A DNA stretch of 64,000 bases from Peribacillus asahii (GTDB taxonomy: Bacteria > Bacillota > Bacilli > Bacillales > DSM-1321), in NCBI RefSeq assembly GCF_003570725.1, contig NZ_QWVS01000020.1, forward strand, positions 1 through 64,000. Reading direction: 5' to 3'. The notes under the pieces were generated by a model that was not told the DNA's origin, did no database searches, and saw only the letters and a list, made by a program, of their open reading frames with translations. A program made the position numbers and the translations under genes. Every line of letters begins with the position of its first letter. The stretch's first letter is position 1. Shown piece by piece: positions 1 to 9,867 of the stretch.

Positions 1-261
1 TTCCTCTTCGTAACCTGAGCTTTCCTCTTCGTAAATCTCATCTTCTAGATTTTCTTCTTGAGTTGCCGTTACTGTCTCAAATGTCTGATCCTCAGGCGTA
101 ACTTCGGCTAGTACATCCAAATCGGTATCTTCAATAAATTCATCTTCTACCTTTCTACCCTCTTGTTCCTGCTTGTTTACCCCCTCCTTAAAATGCTTAT
201 ACAAATATGCAGCTTTTCGAAAAGATGAATGATTATTTCCTTGTTGCGAAAAATCCTTCAC
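1..261 (-). CDS. Unidentified acidic protein, N-terminal part, cut by window edge
   Basis: An open frame of 87 codons runs off the left edge. The start is a GTG at 261 preceded by a good SD (AGGAGG, about 8 bases upstream); a TAA lies in frame further upstream. The first 30 residues are mixed polar/basic, then the chain becomes strongly acidic, rich in Glu and Asp with runs such as EEESS and YEEE. No signal peptide or membrane segment is visible in this part. It lies downstream of the mcc operon, separated by a terminator. I do not recognise the family. The low-complexity acidic tail gives little for homology, and the rest of the gene is outside the window. Confidence 0.6.
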   Translation of the reverse strand, partial: MKDFSQQGNNHSSFRKAAYLYKHFKEGVNKQEQEGRKVEDEFIEDTDLDVLAEVTPEDQTFETVTATQEENLEDEIYEEESSGYEEE

Positions 262-404
262 TTCACTTACCTCCTGTTCTTATTCATACATTTATTGGAT
301 TTCAAGTTCTATTTATAGGATATTCTGTAGGCCATAATTTGTGTAATACAATAGTGGATACTGGACATTTTTATATGGCTTTTATTAATTAACATAGTTC
401 CATA

Positions 405-450
405 AAAAATAACCCCAACCCTATTAAAAAATAGGATTGGGGTTATTTAA
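405..450 (-). terminator. Terminator after yrhC
   Basis: An inverted repeat of about 16 bases (AATAACCCCAA... / ...TTGGGGTTATT) surrounds a short A-rich loop. Read on the minus strand it ends in a run of six T. It closes the yrrT-mtnN-mccA-mccB-yrhC transcription unit. Confidence 0.85.
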
Positions 451-460
451 AAGAAATTGA

Positions 461-709
461 TTACTGTGAATCTAGCTCATTTAATTCAGCAAGAGTCTTT
501 TTATATTTAGAAGATTGCAAGAAACATCCAATCGATGCTGCCAAAAACAAAACCGAAGCAAGCATATAACCGTTCACATCAAACGCTGTCCTTCCCTCTG
601 ACGGAAGAATCGTGCCTAAATAGAAAAAAGAACCCACACATAATAAAGTAATCGCAAAGCGTTTGTAATCTATCATTTTTGCAGAAAGGTTTTTCATTTT
701 TTTATTCAA
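461..709 (-). CDS. yrhC: YrhC family membrane protein
   Basis: 82 residues, matching the B. subtilis YrhC family in length and position behind mccB. Two hydrophobic segments are visible (about residues 17-34 and 46-63) separated by a short loop, so it is probably a small two-span membrane protein. The start is TTG at 709, chosen because GAAGGTGAG lies about five bases upstream; the in-frame ATG at residue 5 is too far from it. It is the last gene of the methionine-to-cysteine operon. Its function is unknown; operon membership suggests a link to sulfur amino acid metabolism, but nothing in the sequence shows this directly. Confidence 0.8.
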   Translation of the reverse strand: MNKKMKNLSAKMIDYKRFAITLLCVGSFFYLGTILPSEGRTAFDVNGYMLASVLFLAASIGCFLQSSKYKKTLAELNELDSQ

Positions 710-818
710 GAATGCTCACCTTCTCTCATAACTAGTAAAACACGGATAATTTATTCTACCATATATACATCCATTTACTATTTGTTAATATTTTCAAATA
801 GAGAAGGTGAGACTAGAA

Positions 819-2881
<2,063 letters not shown>

Positions 2882-2944
2882 ATTCTCCCACCTTTTCACC
2901 AAATATAAGTTAACATACCTATTTACCCGGTTAATGTGTAAAAT

Positions 2945-2977
2945 GATAATTGACGAAGAATAATTTCGTCAATTATC
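2945..2977 (-). other. Perfect 13-bp hairpin between mtnN and mccA
   Basis: GATAATTGACGAA (2945-2957) is followed after 7 bases by its exact complement (2965-2977). It begins about 6 bases after the mtnN stop. On the minus strand it is not followed by a T run, so it is more likely an mRNA processing, stability or attenuation element than a simple terminator. Confidence 0.6.
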
Positions 2978-2983
2978 AGATGA

Positions 2984-3679
2984 TTATTTAATTTTTTCAA
3001 TCATTTTTAAAACAAGCTCAGCAGAATGCAGGGCTGCCGTTTCTAAGAACTGATCAAATGATACGTTCGATTCTTTTCCTGCAATATCAGAAAGGGAACG
3101 AATCACTACGAAAGGCGTTCCAAATTGGTGCGCCACTTGAGCAATTGCGGCTGCTTCCATTTCCACTGCATATAAGTCTTTAAACTTACTACGGACAAAC
3201 TCCACACGAACAGGATCGTTCATAAAAGAATCTCCTGTTACAATCAACCCTTTTGCTACTTGTGAATGAGTCATTTCCTTCGCTGCTTCTTCTGCAATGG
3301 CAAACAGCTTTGGATCTGGCAAGAAGGCTGCCGGCAATTGCGGTACTTGACCATATTCATAGCCAAAAATCGTTACGTCTACATCATGATGACGAACTTC
3401 CGTTGAAATAACGACATCCCCGACATTTAATTCTTCATGATATCCACCAGCAGAACCTGTATTGATTACAGCATCTGGTTTGAACTTCTCTAATAAAATG
3501 GTTGTCGACATCGCCGCATTAACTTTCCCAATGCCTGACTTTAGAACAATAGCCTCAACACCATTCAATGTACCAATATTGAACTCCGAACCAGCAATTG
3601 TAACTTGTTCTACATTCTCTAATTTATCTCGTAAAATCGTTACTTCTTCTTCCATTGCTCCGATAATTGCTACTTTCAT
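2984..3679 (-). CDS. mtnN: 5'-methylthioadenosine / S-adenosylhomocysteine nucleosidase
   Basis: 231 residues, full length for the MTA/SAH nucleosidase family. It cleaves adenine from methylthioadenosine and S-adenosylhomocysteine, recycling the by-products of SAM use. The N-terminus [12 protein letters not shown] carries the catalytic acid (Glu in GAMEEE); the phosphorylase-like motifs [16 protein letters not shown] and SLSDIAG are all intact. An SD AGGAAGAGG precedes the ATG at 3679. It lies 15 bases after the yrrT stop and upstream of mccA, feeding the homocysteine branch toward cysteine. Confidence 0.96.
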   Translation of the reverse strand: MKVAIIGAMEEEVTILRDKLENVEQVTIAGSEFNIGTLNGVEAIVLKSGIGKVNAAMSTTILLEKFKPDAVINTGSAGGYHEELNVGDVVISTEVRHHDVDVTIFGYEYGQVPQLPAAFLPDPKLFAIAEEAAKEMTHSQVAKGLIVTGDSFMNDPVRVEFVRSKFKDLYAVEMEAAAIAQVAHQFGTPFVVIRSLSDIAGKESNVSFDQFLETAALHSAELVLKMIEKIK

Positions 3680-3694
3680 TCACTAAACCTCTTC

Positions 3695-4333
3695 CTATAA
3701 TTTTTGAGCTTCAACAATCCAAACAAATTGATTGCAACGAGTGAACGAAGCATCAAATCCGTTCTCTTTCAACACCTTCTGTAAAAAAGGAATCGTTGTA
3801 TAGTATTCCGTTGACAAATCCGTTGCTAGCTTTAGAAATCCAGCATCTTTTGCCTGTTGAATAGCCGCTTGATGCGCTTCTTTAGACTCATACATCGTAT
3901 CTGCAAATACTATTTTACCACCTCGATGGAGTAACTTGCCATAGTTCACAATCGCTTTTTCCTTTTCTTCATCTGTTAAATGATGAAAAGCATACGTGCT
4001 GACAAATGTATCTATTTGCCTATGTGTTGGGAATTCAAGAAAATCGCCATCTAGAATAGGTATTTGACCATGTAATTTTTCGACTGCTTTCCTTCTCATA
4101 GATGCAGATGGCTCTACACCTGTAACCGAAAGCCCCGCTTTCAGAAGACATATCGTTAAGTTTCCTGTCCCTACGCCAAACTCCAGCACATGACCTTGTG
4201 AACGATTAACTACTTCTTTTAATATTTGCTCATATCCATGAAATACATCACGATATTCTTTATCGTAACCACTGACTGTATCATCATAGTATTCGGACCA
4301 TTCTTCAAATAACTCAACAAATTCCCGCCCCAT
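3695..4333 (-). CDS. yrrT: SAM-dependent methyltransferase YrrT
   Basis: A class I methyltransferase of 212 residues, first gene of the mcc operon. The SAM-binding motif is visible as VLEFGVGTGNLT, with GVEPS and a DTFVSTYAFHHL motif downstream. I start at ATG 4333 (MGREF), which has AAAGGTG six bases upstream and matches the family's start and length; the frame stays open a further 46 codons upstream, but that part looks like promoter and leader, not protein. The substrate is unknown. The operon context suggests it uses SAM and thereby produces SAH for MtnN. Promoter elements lie at 4442-4471. Confidence 0.88.
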   Translation of the reverse strand: MGREFVELFEEWSEYYDDTVSGYDKEYRDVFHGYEQILKEVVNRSQGHVLEFGVGTGNLTICLLKAGLSVTGVEPSASMRRKAVEKLHGQIPILDGDFLEFPTHRQIDTFVSTYAFHHLTDEEKEKAIVNYGKLLHRGGKIVFADTMYESKEAHQAAIQQAKDAGFLKLATDLSTEYYTTIPFLQKVLKENGFDASFTRCNQFVWIVEAQKL

Positions 4334-4441
4334 TATCATCACCTTTTTAAATTTAACTATGTTAATGATTAAACCCAAAGTCGCCAATATTCTATAACAT
4401 AGTTCTGAATTAAAAAAACATTTTATATAAATCATATGGAT

Positions 4442-4471
4442 ATAGTATGATTTTATTCGAGAATGGTTCAA
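4442..4471 (-). promoter_or_regulatory. Candidate promoter of the yrrT-mccB operon
   Basis: On the minus strand TTGAAC (4466-4471) and TACTAT (4442-4447) are spaced by 18 bases, a fair sigma-A arrangement, about 110 bases before the yrrT start. I found no convincing CymR box nor an S-box leader in the 4334-4440 stretch. Confidence 0.5.
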
Positions 4472-4530
4472 TATTTATGATAAACTCCCCTTATCTTTAA
4501 AGGGTTTCAATATAAATGAACCGCCATGCA

Positions 4531-4539
4531 TGCTACAAT
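4531..4539 (+). promoter_or_regulatory. Extended -10 promoter element before yrzA
   Basis: TGCTACAAT is an extended -10 box (TGn followed by TACAAT). No clear -35 is seen. It lies about 30 bases before the yrzA start. Confidence 0.45.
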
Positions 4540-4569
4540 AAAGTGAATAAAACATTGGAGGGTAGAACA

Positions 4570-4782
4570 ATGACTTTTCAACTAAACTTAGACTTAATAG
4601 ATGATAAAATTGAATTTTTTGAAGCAGAAAGCATTAAGACATTGGAAGAAAAAATTCAAACACAAATTGAAAACAATAAAGCACTCATGCTCCATGTTCA
4701 CTCTGTTTCACATGAGATGTATGTAAGCGAAGAAGGGCGACGTTTTTATAGCGCTGTTGTCCATTTTAAAGCGAAGAAATAA
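4570..4782 (+). CDS. yrzA: YrzA family small protein (DUF2536)
   Basis: A 70-residue soluble protein matching the YrzA family of Bacillaceae by position (divergent from yrrT, convergent with yrrS) and by sequence character, ending in VHFKAKK. The frame is open 18 codons further upstream, but GGAGGG lies six bases before ATG 4570, which fixes the start. It is acidic in the first half, with no membrane segment and no known motif. Function is unknown. Confidence 0.8.
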   Translation: MTFQLNLDLIDDKIEFFEAESIKTLEEKIQTQIENNKALMLHVHSVSHEMYVSEEGRRFYSAVVHFKAKK

Positions 4783-4791
4783 TGGAAATGA

Positions 4792-4827
4792 CAAAGAGCC
4801 CTCACATAGCTTGAGGGCTCTTTGTTT
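4792..4827. terminator. Bidirectional terminator between yrzA and yrrS
   Basis: Perfect 13-base arms (CAAAGAGCCCTCA / TGAGGGCTCTTTG) enclose a 7-base loop. A-rich and T-rich flanks on both sides let it serve yrzA (plus) and yrrS (minus). Confidence 0.9.
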
Positions 4828-4835
4828 AAAGACTA

Positions 4836-5489
4836 TTATCTGCCTCTATCATTTTCCTTTAATTCTTCCACTTTTACAGGCTTCCATCCAGCTCCATCGA
4901 CCCATTCAATATATACGCGATAAGCTTGCGGATTATCCCCTTCTGATACAGTACCAATGGCTGTAGTCGGGGAACCTCCATTTTTCAACCACCAAAGACG
5001 CATACTTCCCTCATCTAGCCCAGCTCCATAAGCAATAGCCTTCGTCATTTCATTCCAATCTTTAGAGCCTTTTTCAAAGCTTGTCGTATGTGGACCAGTT
5101 TGCTCCGTCCCAACCGGCTGCCAGTCTTCACTTGTGTACGTATTTAATACATTGGCGTCTCCACTACCTTCTATTTGTTCAAGTTTAACACCATCAGCCT
5201 GTTCCTCTTCTGACTCTGATTCTTCTTCTGCTTCTTCTGCTTCTTCTTCAGTAACCGCTTCCTCAGTTTCATCTTTCTCTTTATCCTTTGATTCCGGTTC
5301 TGATTTTGATTCCTTTACTTCTTCTTTTGGAGTTGTTTTTTCCTGTTCTTTAGATACTGGTTCTACATCATTATTCGTGAAAATAGTAATAGCAACAATC
5401 ACAATCAGTAAAGATACAATCGTAATCGCAATGTTGTAAAATTTATTTATTTTTCGCTTTTTATCATGTCGATCAAGACGAGAAGCCAA
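4836..5489 (-). CDS. yrrS: YrrS family membrane-anchored protein (DUF1510)
   Basis: 217 residues. A short basic cytoplasmic N-terminus is followed by one transmembrane helix (about residues 20-40), then a very acidic low-complexity stretch (about 45-100, almost all Glu, Lys, Ser and Asp), and a conserved C-terminal domain containing WQPVGTEQTGPH and VYIEWVDGAGWKPV. The layout is typical of YrrS, which in Bacillus pairs with the penicillin-binding protein PbpI encoded next to it. The start is TTG at 5489 behind AAGGGGG; no in-frame ATG is nearby. It follows pbpI with a gap of about 75 bases, so the two probably form one transcript. A role in cell-wall synthesis during sporulation is inference from the neighbour. 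Confidence 0.85.
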   Translation of the reverse strand: MASRLDRHDKKRKINKFYNIAITIVSLLIVIVAITIFTNNDVEPVSKEQEKTTPKEEVKESKSEPESKDKEKDETEEAVTEEEAEEAEEESESEEEQADGVKLEQIEGSGDANVLNTYTSEDWQPVGTEQTGPHTTSFEKGSKDWNEMTKAIAYGAGLDEGSMRLWWLKNGGSPTTAIGTVSEGDNPQAYRVYIEWVDGAGWKPVKVEELKENDRGR

Positions 5490-5565
5490 AACATAAACCC
5501 CCTTATCTTATCTTTTCTCTCTATTTTAACATGACTTATCCACAAATCGCATCCTACTTCTTTCG

Positions 5566-7305
5566 TCATTGGGAATCTAGTTGATGAATCACTTTCACAA
5601 CGTCTGCGAATAGCGGAGTCATACCGCTTGACTGTTCCGTTGTATCTAAGCTAACGGTTACAAGTGCATATTTTGGCTCTTTATACGGAAAATAGCCAGC
5701 AAACCATTTATTTAACTTGCCTGTTTCTAGATTTGTCTGAGCCGTCCCTGACTTACCGGCAACCTCATAAGGCAGGTTCTGCAGCAAGGCACCTGTTCCT
5801 TTCTCTTCCGTAACGACCCCTCTTAATAACTGCTGCAATTTAATCGTTGTATAAGGTGAGATATTCTCTCCTTCTATCTTTTGATTTGGAAAATCGACCA
5901 CTGTTGTCCCATTATTAAACTCAACTTTTGATACCGCTTTTACCTGCTCTTTTTTACCTCCGCGCGCAATGGTGGCCATCATATTTGCCATAGCAAGTGG
6001 TGTCGTCTGAACATCCTGCTGTCCAATTGCTGTTTTGGCAATCATTTTCTTATCTTTTTTTAATGCCTGCTCATGCCAAACCTTTCCTGATTGCTCGCGA
6101 TAAAGCTGGGTAACCTGGGTGTGATATACATCGCCGCTCCAGCCTACTTGACCGATGATTCCTAGCTTTTTAGCATATTCCTCCAAAAAGTTAGGATTCT
6201 CTTCCGCTATTTCTGTAGCAAGCTCGGCAAATGTTCGATTGCAGCTTTGAGCAAAACTATCTTTAAAGTTTAGCATTCCTAACGGACGTTGTTGATCAAC
6301 CTTTCCTTCAATCGTCAGGTCACAATTGAACATTCGACTAGATGAAATGACACCATAATCGATTGCCGCTGCTGCCGTAATCGTTTTAAAGACCGAACCC
6401 GGGGTTTTTTGTGTCGCCATCATATTAACTGAGCCTATTCCATTTGGATCATCTTTTTTAAGTGCTGGACGTGATACCATCGCAACAATTTCACTTTTTT
6501 CAATATCTAATAAAACAAGTCCGCCATTGGTAATCTTATATTGGTCAACAAGTGCTTCTGCCTTTTCTTGAATCTCCTTATCAATAGTTGTGATGACTTT
6601 AACTGGATATAGGGGGTTCGCAGGCTCCACATACTTCACATCGACTCCAAATAAAGGACCTCCGCTCGCATCAACATGAAACACAAGCTTAGATTCGCCT
6701 TCCGATAGTAAAAACTCATCAAATGTTCGCTGTAGACCCTTATCTCCAATTCTCGTTTCAGGGGATAAGTTTAAATCTGGATAGCGCTCGAGTTTTAGCG
6801 CATCCGATTTAACCGTCGTACCAATTAATTGAGCAGCAAGCCTATCCTCTCCGTAAATTTTCTGATTGACCGCAAACACACCTGGGATTTTTAATTCATT
6901 AATAGCTTTTGATTGGCTTAATGATAACTGAATCGGCGTATCCCCGCCAAATGCAAAAGGCTCTTTTGCATTTGCGACTGCGGTAATCAGTGCTTGTTCT
7001 GAACTTCCAATAATACGGGCTACTTCATCAGCCGGCCATGTCATTTTACTTAAAAACGGAAAGAGTACAAGCGTTGGAATTTCTTCATGAGCCAGTGGCT
7101 GTCCATTTCGATCATAAAACTTCCCTCTTCCATCATCAATCTTTAATACTTGTGAACGCTGCTTCACACTCGCTTCAATTAAATTTACATGATGTTTAGA
7201 AAACGATTCTGTCGCAACTAACTGTATTTGTACAAGCCGGCCAACTAAGGTGATAATTAATACCATTAATATCGTGGCAACGATGATCATTCGTCGTTTA
7301 TGCAT
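5566..7305 (-). CDS. pbpI: Class B penicillin-binding protein PbpI (PBP4b)
   Basis: A peptidoglycan transpeptidase of 579 residues anchored by one N-terminal membrane helix. All three catalytic motifs of the transpeptidase domain are present: SVFK (about S304), SCN (about 354-356) and KSGT (about 518-521). The N-terminal half is the PBP dimerisation domain, with the DGRGKFYDRNG motif. I start at ATG 7305, which has GAGGTG about seven bases upstream; the frame continues 23 codons upstream with Cys-rich sequence that is not part of the family. The neighbours yrrS (downstream) and greA (upstream) match B. subtilis. It is not SpoVD, which carries PASTA domains and lies elsewhere. Confidence 0.9.
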   Translation of the reverse strand: MHKRRMIIVATILMVLIITLVGRLVQIQLVATESFSKHHVNLIEASVKQRSQVLKIDDGRGKFYDRNGQPLAHEEIPTLVLFPFLSKMTWPADEVARIIGSSEQALITAVANAKEPFAFGGDTPIQLSLSQSKAINELKIPGVFAVNQKIYGEDRLAAQLIGTTVKSDALKLERYPDLNLSPETRIGDKGLQRTFDEFLLSEGESKLVFHVDASGGPLFGVDVKYVEPANPLYPVKVITTIDKEIQEKAEALVDQYKITNGGLVLLDIEKSEIVAMVSRPALKKDDPNGIGSVNMMATQKTPGSVFKTITAAAAIDYGVISSSRMFNCDLTIEGKVDQQRPLGMLNFKDSFAQSCNRTFAELATEIAEENPNFLEEYAKKLGIIGQVGWSGDVYHTQVTQLYREQSGKVWHEQALKKDKKMIAKTAIGQQDVQTTPLAMANMMATIARGGKKEQVKAVSKVEFNNGTTVVDFPNQKIEGENISPYTTIKLQQLLRGVVTEEKGTGALLQNLPYEVAGKSGTAQTNLETGKLNKWFAGYFPYKEPKYALVTVSLDTTEQSSGMTPLFADVVKVIHQLDSQ

Positions 7306-7460
7306 CCAGCAACACCTCGTTACCATTGTTGACGCGATTAAACAATTTAATTCTTTCCCCATTAGAAAACTCACCCATTAACCTGGGTTCGCTTGCACTA
7401 GATATCAAAAGATGGTCTACCATTTTCAAATTTTATCCAATATTTAAAAGACAGAAAGCC

Positions 7461-7482
7461 CTACTGATGGAAGTTTCACTTT
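7461..7482. repeat. Dispersed short repeat, copy 1
   Basis: A 22-base stretch beginning CTACTGATGGAAGTTTCACT matches the copy at 13036-13057 at 20 of 22 positions. It lies between the greA terminator and the pbpI start in an otherwise empty 310-base gap (7306-7615). Confidence 0.6.
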
Positions 7483-7498
7483 ATAAGTCTCCAAATGA

Positions 7499-7533
7499 CA
7501 AAAAAGCAGATTCATCAAACAAATCTGCTTTTT
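7499..7533 (-). terminator. Terminator after greA
   Basis: AAAAAGCAGATT and AATCTGCTTTTT pair around an 8-base loop. Read on the minus strand the stem ends in a T run. Confidence 0.85.
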
Positions 7534-7615
7534 AGCCTAACTCTTTACCTGAAAGCGGCAAAGAGTTCATGATATTCCAAGACAGCGTTTTACTACTCAT
7601 TCATCTGCAGAAAAA

Positions 7616-8092
7616 TCACTGAACAGAAGTAATCTTTACTTGCATTTCGCCGCCTGGTGTTTGTACGGTTACTTGATCGCCTACTTTTTTGCCAATTAGG
7701 CTTTGGGCAATTGGTGAATCGTTTGAAATTTTCCCTTCAAATGGATCTGCTTCTGCACTACCAACGATTGTATACGTTTCCTCGTCTCCATCTGGAAGCT
7801 CAATAAATGTAACAGATTTCCCAAGAGAAACCGTATCTGAATCTAAATCGCTTTCTTCAATAATCTTCGCATTGCGAATCATATTTTCAAGGGTTGTAAT
7901 TCTGCCTTCTACAAATGCTTGCTCATCTTTCGCAGAATCGTACTCAGAGTTCTCTGATAAATCTCCGAAGCTGCGTGCAATTTTAATTCTTTCCACTACT
8001 TCTTTACGTTTTACTGTTTTTAACTGTTCAAGCTCTTGTTCTAATTTCTCTTTACCTTCTTTTGTCATCGGAAATACTTTTTCTATAGCCAA
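7616..8092 (-). CDS. greA: Transcription elongation factor GreA
   Basis: 158 residues, the standard length. It rescues stalled RNA polymerase by stimulating transcript cleavage. The N-terminal coiled coil (about residues 8-75) carries the acidic tip in [14 protein letters not shown]; the C-terminal FKBP-like domain includes [20 protein letters not shown]. The start is TTG at 8092 behind GGAG, because the family begins MAxEKVFPMT and the internal ATG at residue 9 would cut that off. Downstream lies its own terminator. Upstream, where B. subtilis has udk, there is a gene-less stretch. Confidence 0.96.
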   Translation of the reverse strand: MAIEKVFPMTKEGKEKLEQELEQLKTVKRKEVVERIKIARSFGDLSENSEYDSAKDEQAFVEGRITTLENMIRNAKIIEESDLDSDTVSLGKSVTFIELPDGDEETYTIVGSAEADPFEGKISNDSPIAQSLIGKKVGDQVTVQTPGGEMQVKITSVQ

Positions 8093-8194
8093 AACTCTTC
8101 ACTCCTTCAAGTTCTCACAGATACAAAGGTTCCGTGATGTATATGTACTTTTTCATTCAAACAAGTCGAATATATATAAGTGCGCGACCTCATA

Positions 8195-8569
8195 AAAGGG
8201 CGCGCTATCTACTAGAGAAATCCTAGCATATAAATCGACTGCTTTTCTTTAAAGAAGCAGTCGATTATTTCACTGTCTTTAAGATAGAGTATGACCTTTC
8301 CTTTCATTTGTCTAGTCTTTTTACAAAGGTTTTGTTAAATAACACTGTTTATTTTTGGCTCATTTACCTTTCAGTAAAGCTGAAAGGCGTGTAAAACAGT
8401 GGTTTCATACGATTGAGCGAAAAATCGTATGAATCAACAATATTCATTAACATAGACTTTAGAAAAACAGCAGGGTTCAGGAAAATTTCACCTATCTTTA
8501 TTTATGCTATATTATTACAAAATAGACTTTTATTCAAGATTTTGTTTAACACTTTGTCTATGATACGTC
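8195..8569. other. Gene-less gap with three hairpins, at the usual place of udk
   Basis: No gene is visible here on either strand. Instead there are: an imperfect hairpin at 8233-8267 (arms AATCGACTGCTT / AAGCAGTCGATT); a nested structure at 8343-8401, where CACTGTTT pairs with AAACAGTG and encloses a perfect 8-base stem CCTTTCAG / CTGAAAGG (8367-8387); and a perfect 9-base stem CATACGATT / AATCGTATG (8406-8431). None has a classic T run. They may be a structured leader or the 3' end of the trhP operon. Confidence 0.5.
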
Positions 8570-9844
8570 CTATTCATTTTCTTTACGCATCATGTTGTTA
8601 ACAAATACAGGGTGATCTACTTTAATACGAACAATTTGCAATGGATGACGAGCAGCGTCTAATTCATTGCCTTTCTCGTCTAAAATGACGCCTACTTTTT
8701 GCGTAAAGTTTTCAATTTCTGGGCCAAAAAATTCTACTTCATCCCCTGGCTTAAAGAAATTTCGCTGTTGTAATGTAGCAATTTGAGTATCCGGATTATA
8801 ATCTAACACAAGCCCCGCAAAGTCAAAACGAGTCTTTGTGCTATGATTCCCAAACATCTGCTGCTTATACCCCGGAATATCTCCTTCCATAAACGCTGGA
8901 GCTGTCGGACGATTCGCACATTTATCCAATTCATCTAACCATTCCTGCTTAATTGAGAAGTTGTCTGGATCCGCGCAATACGTATCAATCACTTTACGAT
9001 ATACACTAATAACAGTTGCGATATAGTGAATCGATTTCATTCGTCCTTCTACTTTTAAACTATCCACGCCAATCTCAATCATTCTTGGCAGTGACTCCAA
9101 TAGTTTTAAGTCTTTTGGACTCATAGCAAATGGAGCATCTTTTTCATCAAATAACGCTTTTTCACCATCACTATCCAACTCGTATAAATCATAATCCCAA
9201 CGGCAAGATTGACAGCAGCCACCACGGTTAGAATCGCGAGCTGTCATATGATTAGATAACGTACAGCGTCCAGAATAAGCAATACACATCGCCCCATGCA
9301 CAAAGGCTTCAATTTCAATATCAACTTTTTCCTTCATTAATTGAATTTCTTCAGCGCCTGTTTCACGAGCAAGTACAACGCGCTCCAGCCCTTCTTCCTT
9401 CCAATATTGAACAGCTTTCCAGTTCGATAATGATTGCTGAGTGCTTAAATGAATTTCCAGACTCGGTGCTACTCTTTTACATGTTTCAATAATTAAAGGG
9501 TCCGCTACGATAATACCATGTACACCAGCTTCTTCTAAACCAGCTAAGTATTCTTCTAACCCATCAATGTTTTCATTATGAGCAAAAATATTCGTTGTTA
9601 CATATACTTTTGCTCCATACTTTTTCGCAAATTCAACGCCTTCTTTCATTTCTTCAAATGTAAAGTTTCCGGCATTTGAACGTAAACCATACTCTTGTCC
9701 ACCAATAAAAACAGCATCTGCACCATAGTGAACAGCAACTTTTAATTTTTCTAAATTTCCGGCAGGTGCTAGCAGCTCCGGTTTTTTCACAATGACTCTT
9801 TTTCCATCAATAATTTTGGAAATTTTATCAGCAATAGCGTTCAA
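8570..9844 (-). CDS. trhP2: tRNA hydroxylation protein TrhP2 (peptidase U32 family)
   Basis: A U32-family protein of 424 residues, the YrrO type. With TrhP1 it hydroxylates uridine 34 of certain tRNAs (ho5U34), using prephenate in the known bacterial systems. The N-terminal TIM-barrel signature LLAPAGNLEKLKVAVHYGAD is present, as is the cysteine cluster (CIAYSGRC, GGCCQSC) expected for the metal/Fe-S site. A C-terminal beta-barrel extension begins around residue 345. The start is TTG at 9844 behind GAGGAGG. It follows trhP1 by 23 bases and is the last gene of the trmR-trhP1-trhP2 group. Older annotations call it a collagenase-like protease; there is no sign of a protease role here. Confidence 0.92.
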   Translation of the reverse strand: MNAIADKISKIIDGKRVIVKKPELLAPAGNLEKLKVAVHYGADAVFIGGQEYGLRSNAGNFTFEEMKEGVEFAKKYGAKVYVTTNIFAHNENIDGLEEYLAGLEEAGVHGIIVADPLIIETCKRVAPSLEIHLSTQQSLSNWKAVQYWKEEGLERVVLARETGAEEIQLMKEKVDIEIEAFVHGAMCIAYSGRCTLSNHMTARDSNRGGCCQSCRWDYDLYELDSDGEKALFDEKDAPFAMSPKDLKLLESLPRMIEIGVDSLKVEGRMKSIHYIATVISVYRKVIDTYCADPDNFSIKQEWLDELDKCANRPTAPAFMEGDIPGYKQQMFGNHSTKTRFDFAGLVLDYNPDTQIATLQQRNFFKPGDEVEFFGPEIENFTQKVGVILDEKGNELDAARHPLQIVRIKVDHPVFVNNMMRKENE

Positions 9845-9867
9845 GGCTATTCCTCCTCATTCCTGTA

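Noticed and set aside
207-392. 61-codon plus-strand frame near the left edge
   Set aside because: No SD, and it overlaps the minus-strand acidic gene and its promoter region.
4334-4441. S-box (SAM) leader before yrrT
   Set aside because: I looked for the conserved S-box helices because the operon is in SAM metabolism, but the leader is short and AT-rich and lacks them.
4334-4471. Longer N-terminus for YrrT (46 extra codons)
   Set aside because: No SD at the upstream ATG, unlike the family, and it would cover the promoter.
7689-8195. 168-codon frame opposite greA
   Set aside because: Antisense shadow of a highly conserved gene; no SD and no recognisable protein features.
8413-8601. 62-codon plus-strand frame before trhP2, considered as a udk remnant
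   Set aside because: No SD, no kinase motif, and it runs into the end of trhP2 on the opposite strand.
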